Origin: Myxococcales bacterium
Lineage (GTDB): Bacteria > Myxococcota_A > Polyangia > Polyangiales > Polyangiaceae
Direction: 5' to 3'
Length of the DNA stretch: 64,000 nucleotides
Assembly: GCA_004193285.1 (NCBI GenBank)
Contig: SECP01000046.1
Span: forward strand, 49,178-113,177
Shown: positions 37,022 through 44,857 of the stretch, piece after piece
Position numbering within the stretch: position 1 is the first letter of the stretch
Layout: every line of letters starts with the position of its first letter
Made by a program: the position numbers and the translations under genes
Notes under the pieces: model-generated
What the model saw: only the letters and a program-made list of their open reading frames with translations
Databases searched by the model: none
Told to the model about the DNA's origin: nothing

Positions 37022-37559
37022 CCGACACGTGGACGTGGGTCGCGTTCTCGTAAAAGACCCAGTCGAAGCCGGCCTTCACCGCTAGCGCCGCTAGCGTGCC
37101 GAGCTTCGCGGGGTCCTGGTCGGAAGTCGTGATGTCGGCGGCGCGCCCCTCGTAGTGCACGCTGCCGGCTCCGTGCTCGCGGCGGTCGTCCCACGCCTCC
37201 GTCACGCGGAGGTCCACTTTAGGCCACGTTTGGCTCACCAGCTTGGAGAGCTGGACCAAGCTCCGGCGCAGCCGCGGCGTCATGAACCGATCGGAGCGGT
37301 TGCGCTCTTCGTCTTTGAAGACGATGGGGCAATCTTCGCAGTCGATGAGCATCTTGAATCCGCTGCTGTCGCGCGAAACGGGCGCGTCTGCCGCGCCCAC
37401 CACCGTCGCCTCCGGCACGTTGGGCACGCGCTCACCCACGAAGAGCTGAGTGCGATTGCGCTTGGAGAGCGGATCACCTTGCTCCGCGTCGAGGGCCGAC
37501 AGGCGGTCGCAGGACAGCGAAAGTGCACTGAAAATCAAGAGCGGCGCGGCACGCAGCAT
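37011..37559 (-). CDS. Lipoprotein with Hedgehog N-terminal signalling-like domain
   Basis: 182 residues from the Met at 37559. Signal peptide MLRAAPLLIFSALSLSC with a lipobox-like LSLSC, so a lipid-anchored envelope protein. The mature domain matches the animal Hedgehog signalling domain in order and residues: FKDEERNRSDRFMTPR (calcium-site E, E and D), LRVTEAWDDR (further calcium ligands), SVHYEGRAADITTSD (zinc His and Asp), AGFDWVFYENATHVHVSVK (catalytic Glu and zinc His). The fold is that of LAS/M15 DD-peptidases, so a peptidoglycan peptidase activity is the likely bacterial role. Both metal sites appear intact. It converges with mfd and is divergent from the PLD gene. Confidence 0.88.
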   Translation of the reverse strand: MLRAAPLLIFSALSLSCDRLSALDAEQGDPLSKRNRTQLFVGERVPNVPEATVVGAADAPVSRDSSGFKMLIDCEDCPIVFKDEERNRSDRFMTPRLRRSLVQLSKLVSQTWPKVDLRVTEAWDDRREHGAGSVHYEGRAADITTSDQDPAKLGTLAALAVKAGFDWVFYENATHVHVSVKR

Positions 37560-37641
37560 ACGTGCCGGATCGTCCCTCCGCGGACTCGGGCCGGGCAACA
37601 TTTCGGCGCAGAGCAGCGCGTTGAAAGCTAACTTGGGCCGA

Positions 37642-38334
37642 ATGGACACGCAGGAGCTGGACCGAGCCCTGGCCGCGAGCTTGGAGGACGGGCGGCTCTC
37701 CCGCGCCGAGCGCCAGGCGTTGAGCGAGATCTTGGCCCAGACGCCGCTGGACGGGGCGCGTTTGGCGCAGCTGAGAGCGCGCGCGTTCGCGCTGGCCAAA
37801 GCTCGCGTCGGGGATCCGCGCGCGCTGGAGGCGCTGGAATGGGTGGAAGACCTCGTGAGGCTGCTCGCGCGCTCGGAGCCGGCCGCTTCCGGAGCCCGTT
37901 CGCGCGCCTGCTTCAGCCCGGGCGACGCTTGCCTGCGGACGATCCTGTCCGAGCTGGAGCGCACGGAAAAATCGGCGGACATCTGCGTCTTCACGATCAC
38001 GGACGACCGCATCGCTCACGCGCTGCTGGCCTTGCACCAGCGCGGAGTGGCTTTGCGCGTCATCACCGACAACGACAAGCAGTACGATGGCGGCTCGGAC
38101 ATCGATCGCCTCCGGCGCGCCGGCATCGCCCTCAAGGTGGACGAGACGGAGCACCACATGCACCACAAGTTCGCGGTGCTGGACGGCGCCACGTTGCTCA
38201 ATGGCAGCTACAACTGGACGCGCAGCGCCGCCGCCTTCAACGAAGAGAACTTGGTCGTGTCGACCGACCCCGCGCTCGTTCACGCTTTCGCTCGTCATTT
38301 CGCTGGGATGTGGGCAGCCCTGCCCGGACATTGA
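37642..38334 (+). CDS. Phospholipase D-family nuclease-like protein
   Basis: 230 residues from ATG 37642. The N-terminal 80 residues are helical, of unknown type. The C-terminal half is a single PLD domain with the HxK catalytic motif in EHHMHHKFAVLDG and the following NGSYNWTRSA segment, as in the small single-HKD proteins (Nuc, mitochondrial PLD/Zucchini) that work as dimers on DNA, RNA or cardiolipin. Here the helical N-domain replaces the usual signal peptide, so it is cytoplasmic. The substrate is uncertain. It is the gene before the methyltransferase/nuclease pair. Confidence 0.85.
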   Translation: MDTQELDRALAASLEDGRLSRAERQALSEILAQTPLDGARLAQLRARAFALAKARVGDPRALEALEWVEDLVRLLARSEPAASGARSRACFSPGDACLRTILSELERTEKSADICVFTITDDRIAHALLALHQRGVALRVITDNDKQYDGGSDIDRLRRAGIALKVDETEHHMHHKFAVLDGATLLNGSYNWTRSAAAFNEENLVVSTDPALVHAFARHFAGMWAALPGH

Positions 38335-38398
38335 TTGTCCGGACGCAAATTTTCGGCGGTAGAATCCCGGCGATCGCGGTGATAGACCAGTCTTCCTG

Positions 38399-39145
38399 AT
38401 GACGTCACCGACCTTCGAGCTCTCGCAGCTGGACGCAGTGGCGTTCCTACGCACGCTGCCCGCGGAGTCGGTTGACTTGCTGTTCACGGACCCCGCTTAC
38501 GAGTCGCTCGAAAAGCACCGCGCCATCGGCACCACCACCCGCCTCAAGGTGAGCCAGGGCTCCAGCAACCCTTGGTTCGGCGTGTTCCCCAACGCGCGCT
38601 TCGGGGAGTTGTTCGAGGAGGTGTACCGCGTCCTCAAGCGCGACACGCACTTCTACCTCATGTGCGATCAGGAAACGGCGTTCGTCGCCAAGCCCATCGC
38701 CGAGCAAGCTGGCTTCAAGTTTTGGAAGCCCGTCGTTTGGGATAAAAAGTCGATCGGCATGGGCTACCACTACCGAGCTCGCTACGAGTTCGTGCTCTTC
38801 TTCGAGAAGGGCAAGCGGCGCCTGGCAGATCTGGGCATCGCGGACGTGCTGGAGGTGCCGCGCATCCGCGGCGGCTATCCGGCAGAGAAACCCGCGGCCT
38901 TGAGCCAAATACTCATCGGCCAGAGCACCGCGCCCGGTGATTTGATCGTGGACCCTTTCATGGGCTCCGGCTCCAGCGGCGTAGCGGCGCTCACGCTCGG
39001 TCGCCGCTACGCCGGGAACGACGTGTCGGACGACTCGCTCAAGCTCGCGCGTGAGCGGCTGCTCGGCGCAGGCGGGGTGGAAGGGTCCGTCATCGTACGG
39101 CCGGCCAACGCGGCGCCGGTGCAGCAGCGCCTCGCGCTGGGCTAG
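38399..39145 (+). CDS. DNA methyltransferase, N4/N6 beta class
   Basis: 248 residues. Catalytic motif IV DPAY (LLFTDPAYESL, near residue 32) comes before the SAM-binding motif I (VDPFMGSGSSGVAAL, near residue 185), the order of beta-class N6-adenine or N4-cytosine methyltransferases. Recognition sequence unknown. The stop is three bases before the ATG of a PD-(D/E)xK protein, which suggests a type II restriction-modification pair. Confidence 0.88.
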   Translation: MTSPTFELSQLDAVAFLRTLPAESVDLLFTDPAYESLEKHRAIGTTTRLKVSQGSSNPWFGVFPNARFGELFEEVYRVLKRDTHFYLMCDQETAFVAKPIAEQAGFKFWKPVVWDKKSIGMGYHYRARYEFVLFFEKGKRRLADLGIADVLEVPRIRGGYPAEKPAALSQILIGQSTAPGDLIVDPFMGSGSSGVAALTLGRRYAGNDVSDDSLKLARERLLGAGGVEGSVIVRPANAAPVQQRLALG

Positions 39146-39147
39146 TC

Positions 39148-39741
39148 ATGGCGCTGAGCGGCAAAGAGTACGCGGACCTGATCGCGTCCTACATCTTGAA
39201 GAACTTCGGCGCCCGCGGCCTCAAGGTGTACCGCGAGGTGTCGATGGGAAAGACCATCATCGGCAAGAATCGCCAGCTGGATATCTTGGTCATTCACGAG
39301 CAAAGCTCGGCCGTCCTCGCCATCGAGTGCAAGTACCAAGACACGCTCGGCACGGTGGACGAGAAGATCCCGTACGCGATTCAAGACATGCAGGCGATGG
39401 GCACCCCGGTGTGCTTGACCTACGCGGGCAAGGGCTTTTCTTCCGGCATTTTGCACATGCTGGCGGCGTGCCCGATCGCGGCTCAGTGCTTGCCCCAGCC
39501 GAGCCTGGAGCCGACGCGGGAGACGCGCGAGCTGGACATCGCGCTCGCGATGGCGTTCCGCTTTTGGGACCTGGTCGTCGCGAACAAGAAGCCGTTCGTT
39601 TTGCCAGTGGAGCCGACCCCGCCGCCCGCGGTGGTGGACGAGCCGCTCGCGCTTCCGCCCGTGGCGGCGCCTTTGGTGGAGCCGGCCCCGCCCTCGTTCG
39701 GAGCCGGGCCTCTGTTCGCCCGCAGCCGCGACGCCGAATAG
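39148..39741 (+). CDS. PD-(D/E)xK nuclease-like protein, probable cognate endonuclease
   Basis: 197 residues. The core is a restriction-endonuclease-like fold: Glu in KVYREVSMG, Asp in RQLDILVIHE, then VLAIECKYQD giving the E-x-K pair. The C-terminal 45 residues are a Pro/Ala/Val-rich tail (VEPTPPPAVVDEPLALPP), unusual for a restriction enzyme and resembling a secreted-effector or linker tail. Immediate downstream position after the methyltransferase supports a restriction role; an unrelated DNA-repair nuclease is the alternative. Confidence 0.7.
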   Translation: MALSGKEYADLIASYILKNFGARGLKVYREVSMGKTIIGKNRQLDILVIHEQSSAVLAIECKYQDTLGTVDEKIPYAIQDMQAMGTPVCLTYAGKGFSSGILHMLAACPIAAQCLPQPSLEPTRETRELDIALAMAFRFWDLVVANKKPFVLPVEPTPPPAVVDEPLALPPVAAPLVEPAPPSFGAGPLFARSRDAE

Positions 39742-39744
39742 CTC

Positions 39745-39990
39745 CTAAGGTTGGGCCGGCGTCTCGAGGCCGTCACCGCCCTGCGCGCGTCGGTAGTTGC
39801 CGGGCGGTTGGCCCTGCTCCCTCGTGAAGGCGAGTGAGAACGCGGCGGCGGAGCCGTAGCCGACTCGGAGGGCCACCGCCTCCAGGGAGAGCTCTGTTTG
39901 ACGCAAGAGCGCGCGAGCCTGGAAGAGCCGCCAGCGCGTGAGGTAAGCGGCCGGCGTTTCCTTCATGACCGCGCTGACGCCTGCTTCGAG
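39745..39990 (-). pseudogene. Remnant of an AraC-family regulator
   Basis: In one minus-strand frame the C-terminal half of an AraC HTH domain is clear: KETPAAYLTRWRLFQARALL, then LSLEAVALRVGYGSAAAFSLAF and PGNYRRAQ. Upstream only about eight more residues resemble the family (VLEAGVSAVM); the first HTH helix and the whole ligand domain are missing, replaced by Arg/Pro-rich sequence. It looks like a decayed gene cut off near the hairpin at 40094, at the edge of the biosynthetic cluster. Confidence 0.68.
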
Positions 39991-40093
39991 AACGCGCGGG
40001 GGGTGCCGGCGTGGCTTCGCTGGGTGTTCGCGCTTGGAGTGCGGCTATTCGGGCAGTCGTGCGAGCAAGCCGCCCAGACCGCCGAGCTCGATT

Positions 40094-40142
40094 GGAACGT
40101 CCCCCCATGCTCCCGCCGCGAAGCCGGAGCGGGGGACGTTCC
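40094..40142. repeat. Long perfect-ended hairpin, possible MITE/REP-like element
   Basis: GGAACGTCCCCC (40094-40105) and GGGGGACGTTCC (40131-40142) are perfect 12-base inverted arms. Inside them GCTCC (40109-40113) and GGAGC (40126-40130) pair again, so the whole 49 bases folds into one long stem with a 12-base top. There is no gene in it. It lies between the AraC remnant and the first cluster gene. It could be the mark of a small IS200/REP-type element or a terminator for the minus-strand cluster operon. Confidence 0.55.
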
Positions 40143-40175
40143 TGACCCCCGCGCCCGCGAACCCCGAGCGGAGCT

Positions 40176-40832
40176 TCAGTGGAACGTTGCCAGCATGAAG
40201 TGCTCGGTCACCAAAATGGCGGGCTTGCCGTTCATGGTGATGCGGTACGTGCGATAGACGGCGCCTCGTGCCGCGTCCCCCGGCTCGAGCTCGTTTTCCT
40301 CGGTCGTAGTACCGATTTCCAGCAGCTCGCGGAAGGTCTCCAGCCCGCAGCTCCGGAGCAGCTCACCGATGCCCAGTCGACCGGCGAGCAGTTGAACGAG
40401 CAGCGCCGCCGGGATGAGCGAAGAGCGAATGATGGAGTACGCCTTCGCGTAGATCTTCTTCCCCGAGCCCTGCAAGTCCACGCGGCGGCCGATGACCTCG
40501 TCCCCCACCTTCACGTCCAACCAGCCGAGCTCTGCCTCCGCAACGACGCTTCCTTGCGACAACGTAAGGACCGATATGGCCTCCCAGTAGTAGGCCTCCA
40601 GCAACTTGGTCACCGTTCCGTCGCTCACCAACATCGCGCGCAGGATGGGCGGCAGGCCCTCTAGGGAAACTGGCTGGCGGGACGCCCCCCACGAGGGAGC
40701 GAAGCCCTTCGAGCGGAAGATGGCATAGTCCTCGGCTATGCCGCGCTTGCCATAGTAGCACTTCAGCATGTGGTCTTGAAAAGGTTGGAGCCGCTGATAG
40801 CGAGTCTCCTCCGCCCGTTCGCCCATTGACAT
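40176..40832 (-). CDS. DUF98-type chorismate pyruvate-lyase
   Basis: 218 residues from the ATG at 40832, which has a good ribosome-binding site (GGGGAGAGG). Family-like features: SDGTVTKLLEAYYWEAI near the start of the fold, EVIGRRVDLQG (Arg-rich strand), YAKAYSIIRSSLIPAALLV, GIGELLRSCGLETFRELLEIG, and near the C-terminus AVYRTYRITMNGKPAILVTE with the acidic residue typical of UbiC/Rv2949c-type lyases. These convert chorismate to 4-hydroxybenzoate and pyruvate. It follows the radical SAM gene by 47 bases and is the last gene of the left cluster operon. A 4-hydroxybenzoate supply beside a 4-aminobenzoate pathway is notable. Confidence 0.75.
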   Translation of the reverse strand: MSMGERAEETRYQRLQPFQDHMLKCYYGKRGIAEDYAIFRSKGFAPSWGASRQPVSLEGLPPILRAMLVSDGTVTKLLEAYYWEAISVLTLSQGSVVAEAELGWLDVKVGDEVIGRRVDLQGSGKKIYAKAYSIIRSSLIPAALLVQLLAGRLGIGELLRSCGLETFRELLEIGTTTEENELEPGDAARGAVYRTYRITMNGKPAILVTEHFMLATFH

Positions 40833-40879
40833 CTTGCCTCTCCCCGTTTCGCTGGCCTCGGAGGCGCCGCGAGCAAGTG

Positions 40880-42802
40880 CTACAGCGTGCTCATTACCAG
40901 ACGAGTGACATTGGCGCGCCGCGACGTTGCGACCGACCACTGCGGCAGAATGCTGCCCATCTTGTGCAGCTTCGCTTCGCAGTAGGAGAGATTGTCCTCG
41001 TGCGGCTTGTTCGCCATGAATGGCATTTGGGTGTCTCGGTAGTTGATACGCAAGCGAGTCCCCGGGCTCTGTAGACCCAGAACCGCGCCCGCTTCCGCCT
41101 CGCGCTCTTTGGGAATCTCGACGACCAGTCCGTCGTCTTCCCGCGCATGGACGATGACTTGCCGAAGCAACCCCTCGGCGTTGCCAACCGGCGTGTTCCG
41201 GTACACGTGAGGACGATTGAGGAGGTCGAGCTCGAACAGGAAGGCGGTGCGGTCGTCCTCCAGTAGCCCCATATCCGTCGCGAAGCCGTGCAATAGCTGG
41301 TCGAACTCGGTCCTGAATTCATGCAGCGTGCAGTGAAAGATCCCGCCGTTGGCGCTGAACCTCGACTGCATAGACCCGCCGATCACGTGCTCCACGTACT
41401 GCGCGTACGGGTGGTCCGGGTACCGCCGGCAATAACGACCGAATGCGGTGACGAGGTCCTTGAACGACAGCATGCCCTCTTCGTCCAAATAACGGCCCAA
41501 AAACCTGAGCGCGCGAAGGTTGTACAGGCTCGACAGGTCGTAGCCGAACCTCACGCCCTCCTTGTACTCCTCGCGGGAGACATCGCGAGTCCCGATCACT
41601 ACCTTGGCCTCGCTGTTGGGGTCCGCGTCGTCCTTCAACTGCAGCTGATACTCCTCGCGCTGCTCGTTCATCGGCACGTTGTTGATCAGCAGCAGATGAT
41701 GGATCAGGATCGCGTCCGCGTCCGACGAGCACAGCTTTCCCAGGCCGGCCTTGAACGACTCGAGCGTCTCACCGGGCAGGGGCCAGATCATCTCCACGAA
41801 GGAGGCGAGCTTGCTGTCCCGCAGATCTTGCTGAAGCTTGAAGTACGCGCTCTCCTTGATGTTCGAGCGCTTGACGCTTTTAAGCGTGTCGGCGTTCATC
41901 GTCTGCAGGGAGACCGGCTGCGTAGAGATCAGGCCCGCGGCGCTCATGATCCGCGTGATTTCCGTCATGCGCTCGGGGGAGTTCTTCGCGGCGCTGAGCC
42001 ACACCGTGAGTGGATGGCCGTACTGTCGTCTGCAGTCTGCCAGATGCTCGGCGATCTCCACGTCCCGCTTCAACATGCCGAAGTTGGCGTCTGTAATGAA
42101 GATGTAGAGCGCTCGGTTCTTGGCCAACCAAGTGATTTCGTCTTTCACCCGCTCCATGTCTGCCCGGTACACCCGAGAATTGGTTGCAGCGCCCCAGAAG
42201 CAGTACGTGCACTGGTAAGGGCAACCTCGGTTGGTCTCGAGCGTGGCCCAGACGTACTGGCCTGGTTCGAAGTAGCCCTCCAGGTAGGGAGAAGGAACCT
42301 CCGTCAGGTCCTCTATACGTGGCTGCGCCTCGTTCGTGATGAGCTCGCCGGAACGGTAGAAAGAGAGCCCTTTGACTCTTTGCATGTCCGAGCTCGGCAG
42401 CAATAGCTCCTGCAGGTAGTCCGCGAAGGTGCGTTCCCCTTCGCCGTTGCAAAGCACGACCCGCTCTTGGTCGGGTCGAAGGTACCGGCTCGCGTGGTTC
42501 ATCACCTGCGGCCCTCCGAGGATGACGTGGGCCCGCGGCTTGCTCAGCAAGAGCTTCGGTAACCAACGCCGCACGAACCCCATGTTCCAGACGTAGCAGG
42601 AGATTGCGTAGACATCGGCTTCGATGGTTTCGAGCTTGGATTCGAAGCCATCATCATTGATGCAAATCGAGTGTATCTCGAACGAGCATGCTTCGCGCAC
42701 CTCCGGGATCTTTGAGGCGACCGCCCGCATGTAGCCCGACGCCAGCGGGTACACGCCCGCGAAGACGCTGAGCTCTATGAATGCAACTTTCAAGATGGAC
42801 AT
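40880..42802 (-). CDS. Cobalamin-binding radical SAM enzyme (class B methyltransferase-like)
   Basis: 640 residues. N-terminal B12-binding Rossmann domain (residues 1-135, with ILGGPQVMNH) lacking a DxHxxG motif, as is usual for class B radical SAM methylases. The radical SAM core has the CxxxCxxC cluster motif at Cys194, Cys198 and Cys201 (NRGCPYQCTYCFWG). A long C-terminal region of about 250 residues follows. In the cystobactamid pathway the similar enzyme CysS builds ethoxy, isopropoxy and butoxy groups by repeated methylation of an O-methyl group; the same is expected here, given the O-methyltransferase at 51530. Divergent from the NRPS operon. Confidence 0.86.
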   Translation of the reverse strand: MSILKVAFIELSVFAGVYPLASGYMRAVASKIPEVREACSFEIHSICINDDGFESKLETIEADVYAISCYVWNMGFVRRWLPKLLLSKPRAHVILGGPQVMNHASRYLRPDQERVVLCNGEGERTFADYLQELLLPSSDMQRVKGLSFYRSGELITNEAQPRIEDLTEVPSPYLEGYFEPGQYVWATLETNRGCPYQCTYCFWGAATNSRVYRADMERVKDEITWLAKNRALYIFITDANFGMLKRDVEIAEHLADCRRQYGHPLTVWLSAAKNSPERMTEITRIMSAAGLISTQPVSLQTMNADTLKSVKRSNIKESAYFKLQQDLRDSKLASFVEMIWPLPGETLESFKAGLGKLCSSDADAILIHHLLLINNVPMNEQREEYQLQLKDDADPNSEAKVVIGTRDVSREEYKEGVRFGYDLSSLYNLRALRFLGRYLDEEGMLSFKDLVTAFGRYCRRYPDHPYAQYVEHVIGGSMQSRFSANGGIFHCTLHEFRTEFDQLLHGFATDMGLLEDDRTAFLFELDLLNRPHVYRNTPVGNAEGLLRQVIVHAREDDGLVVEIPKEREAEAGAVLGLQSPGTRLRINYRDTQMPFMANKPHEDNLSYCEAKLHKMGSILPQWSVATSRRANVTRLVMSTL

Positions 42803-43020
42803 GGCACCTCCCTCTACTGTTCGCGCAAAAAATGCGACTCGGACTTTCGGCCTTCACGCGAGCTACCGAACCTCAGAAAGTCTTCCCCGCAGCTGTCATC
42901 CTCGTACCGACTCGCATCACAAGACTCCGACGCGAGGAGCCGCCTCCCACTCTCCCCTCGTGAGCTCTCGCGATTCGCCGGCAGCGAGCAGCCCCGCTGC
43001 GGCACCGCCGTAAGTGTCGC

Positions 43021-43980
43021 TCACACGGAGCCTTGCACCCCCTCTTTGCTCGCGGCGATACGGGACACCGCACGCAACACCTCAGGACGCTTACCCGCTG
43101 CGAGCCGCACGTCCGCCAGAAGCTTCTGTTCGTAGAGAAAGGGGGAGATGGCAAGGACAGCCGTCTGCGCTCGTTGCAGCGAAGCCTCCGCTATTTGCCC
43201 CAGCAGGTACTTGGTTGCTGCGGGCTGACGAAGAATCGCGAGGGAGGAGAAAGCTAGGTCCAGCTTGTCTAGAGGTAGCTCATCCGCCCAGTCGATCAGG
43301 GACTGGGCAGCAGCGGCACTTCGCGAGTGGCCCAGCGCCATCGCCGCGGCGCTGCTGAGAGCTTCACTCCTGACGCTCAGCAAGCGAGCGGCAAATGGCA
43401 CCGACCCTTCTGGGTCCAGAGCTAACAGGGACTCGAACACCTGCTCCAAAACCTCGGGCTCTTCTTCTCCGCTCAGCGCCTTGAAACGCAGCAATGGCAC
43501 ACCTGCCAGTGGGCTCCCGTTCGCGATGGCTCGCGCCGCTGCCGCCCGGACCCCCGCGGTGCGGTCCGCCAGCATGCGCGCGGCCTCCAACATTCCGTCG
43601 CCGGCCTGCAGACGAAAAAGCGCGAACAGCGCTCGCCCACGCAGCGCGCCCGCCGGATCGCCCTCCGACGCGCGGCAACAATCGAGGAACAGGGCGACGT
43701 CCCCCGAGCCCAGCGAGTCGCACGCCGAAATCACGGCCGCGGTGGCGACGGAGCTGCGGTCCCGCGTCTCCGGCTTGATCGCGCGCCTGAGCATCGCTTC
43801 GAGCTCAGGGAGGAGCTCGACCAAGCCTTGTTCCTCCGCGATTCGAGCCGCCGTGCTCACCTCCAGCGGAACATTGGACTTCAGCGCTGCGATCAAGCCG
43901 GGAAGGGCCTCCGCCTTAGGAGCGCCGCGAAGCTGCTCTACCCGCTTGAGACGCTCGTCTTGCTTTGCTCTGTTCACCAT
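43021..43980 (-). CDS. HEAT-repeat protein
   Basis: 319 residues, helical throughout, with repeating units of about 30-35 residues: ALPGLIAALKSNVPLEVSTAARIAEEQG, ALRGRALFALFRLQAGDGML, MLADRTAGVRAAAARAIANGSP, VPFAARLLSVRSEALSSAAAMALGHS. These fit HEAT/PBS-lyase-type helical pairs. No catalytic motif is seen. Position between the thioesterase and radical SAM genes of a biosynthetic operon suggests a scaffold or immunity role, but this is not shown by sequence. Its ATG overlaps the stop of a small ORF with a signal peptide (ATGGTGA). Confidence 0.7.
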   Translation of the reverse strand: MVNRAKQDERLKRVEQLRGAPKAEALPGLIAALKSNVPLEVSTAARIAEEQGLVELLPELEAMLRRAIKPETRDRSSVATAAVISACDSLGSGDVALFLDCCRASEGDPAGALRGRALFALFRLQAGDGMLEAARMLADRTAGVRAAAARAIANGSPLAGVPLLRFKALSGEEEPEVLEQVFESLLALDPEGSVPFAARLLSVRSEALSSAAAMALGHSRSAAAAQSLIDWADELPLDKLDLAFSSLAILRQPAATKYLLGQIAEASLQRAQTAVLAISPFLYEQKLLADVRLAAGKRPEVLRAVSRIAASKEGVQGSV

Positions 43981-44189
43981 CTGTTGTTCACACTCCGTGA
44001 CGAAGGCGGGACGACAGAAGGCGCAGATGACGCAACCTCGACTGGCGTTTGCCTAAATCCCCTGTAAGACGGTTCCCTAGCCTGGGCGGAGGCAACCGCC
44101 CAGGGGTGCGCAGCGGCCGCACCCACCGACAGGCAGACAATGAGAACCTCCTGGCCCCGCGGCGACCGCAACAACCTACAACGCCGCAT
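43974..44189 (-). CDS. Candidate small secreted protein overlapping the HEAT gene
   Basis: 71 residues from the Met at 44189. The N-terminal region MRRCRLLRSPRGQEVLIVCL followed by SVGAAAAHPWAVASAQA reads as a signal peptide with basic n-region, hydrophobic core and an A-x-A cleavage site. The mature part is short, Ser/Pro/Val-rich, with no known motif. Its TGA overlaps the ATG of the HEAT-repeat gene (ATGGTGA), an arrangement seen in coupled genes. There is no clear ribosome-binding site, so it may be chance. Confidence 0.35.
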   Translation of the reverse strand: MRRCRLLRSPRGQEVLIVCLSVGAAAAHPWAVASAQAREPSYRGFRQTPVEVASSAPSVVPPSSRSVNNRW

Positions 44190-44395
44190 CGGCGGCCGTC
44201 CACGAAAATGAGAGGCGCACGAGCCTAATAAACATCGCTCTCGCTCGCGTCGTTTCCATACCCGTTCAGGCTGACTCTCGATCTGACTATTCGGCTTTGG
44301 CGACCACGCTCGCCGAGCTGATGAGTGTCGGCTCGACTCCGTGAAAGCCGCGCTCAGCATGTGGTGCGCGTGCGCCGCGCCTCGACAGGCGCGCG
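43981..44395. other. Region between HEAT gene and thioesterase
   Basis: About 415 bases. It contains the candidate secreted ORF and the hairpin at 44081-44104. The rest, 44190-44395, shows no coding signal, repeat or recognisable RNA. Confidence 0.45.
44081..44104. other. Perfect 9-bp stem-loop
   Basis: CCTGGGCGG (44081-44089) pairs with CCGCCCAGG (44096-44104) around a 6-base loop. It lies within the candidate secreted ORF, so it may be only coding-sequence coincidence. No T-run follows on either strand, so I do not call it a terminator. Confidence 0.4.
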
Positions 44396-44857
44396 TCACT
44401 GGCCCGCAAACGCAAGAATTCTTGCTCGCAGGTCCGTCGGAATCGGCACTGCCTTGCGGTAGGTTCCCCGCTCCGGATCAAGGTCCATGAGCACGCATAC
44501 GGTCCGGCCAGACACGCGTTCGTCGACCTCCGTGTCAGGCGCCGGCACCTTCGTCGAACTGACTATGCGGTAGCTCAACGTCAGCGATGATGCGCCGAGC
44601 TTCGATAGCGTGAGCCACACTTCGAGGTCGTCCCCGAACTGGCAGGGCGCTTTGAAGTCCGCCTCGACGTGCACCGAGGGCAGGCCGAGCCTGCTCACCA
44701 AAGTCAGGTCTTTATAAGGAGTGAGCAGTGCTTCGTCGAACCAGGCTTCCATCGCGTCGTGAAACAACGCCAGGAAACGCGGGTAGTAGACGAGACCAGC
44801 AGGGTCGCAGTCGCCCCATTTGACCTTGTATGCATAGCGGAACTGACTACCGGTCAT
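44396..44857 (-). CDS. Hotdog thioesterase, 4-hydroxybenzoyl-CoA thioesterase type
   Basis: 153 residues. The segment VKWGDCDPAGLVYYPRFLAL near residue 12 carries the Asp-x-Asp-x-x-Gly pattern of 4-hydroxybenzoyl-CoA thioesterase/YbgC, with the catalytic Asp in DCDPAG. The rest (SRLGLPSVHVEADFKAPCQFGD) fits the hotdog fold. It releases an aromatic acid from CoA or from a carrier. With a chorismate lyase in the same operon, 4-hydroxybenzoyl or a substituted benzoyl thioester is a reasonable substrate; YbgC-like proofreading is the alternative. First gene of the left cluster operon. Confidence 0.83.
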   Translation of the reverse strand: MTGSQFRYAYKVKWGDCDPAGLVYYPRFLALFHDAMEAWFDEALLTPYKDLTLVSRLGLPSVHVEADFKAPCQFGDDLEVWLTLSKLGASSLTLSYRIVSSTKVPAPDTEVDERVSGRTVCVLMDLDPERGTYRKAVPIPTDLRARILAFAGQ

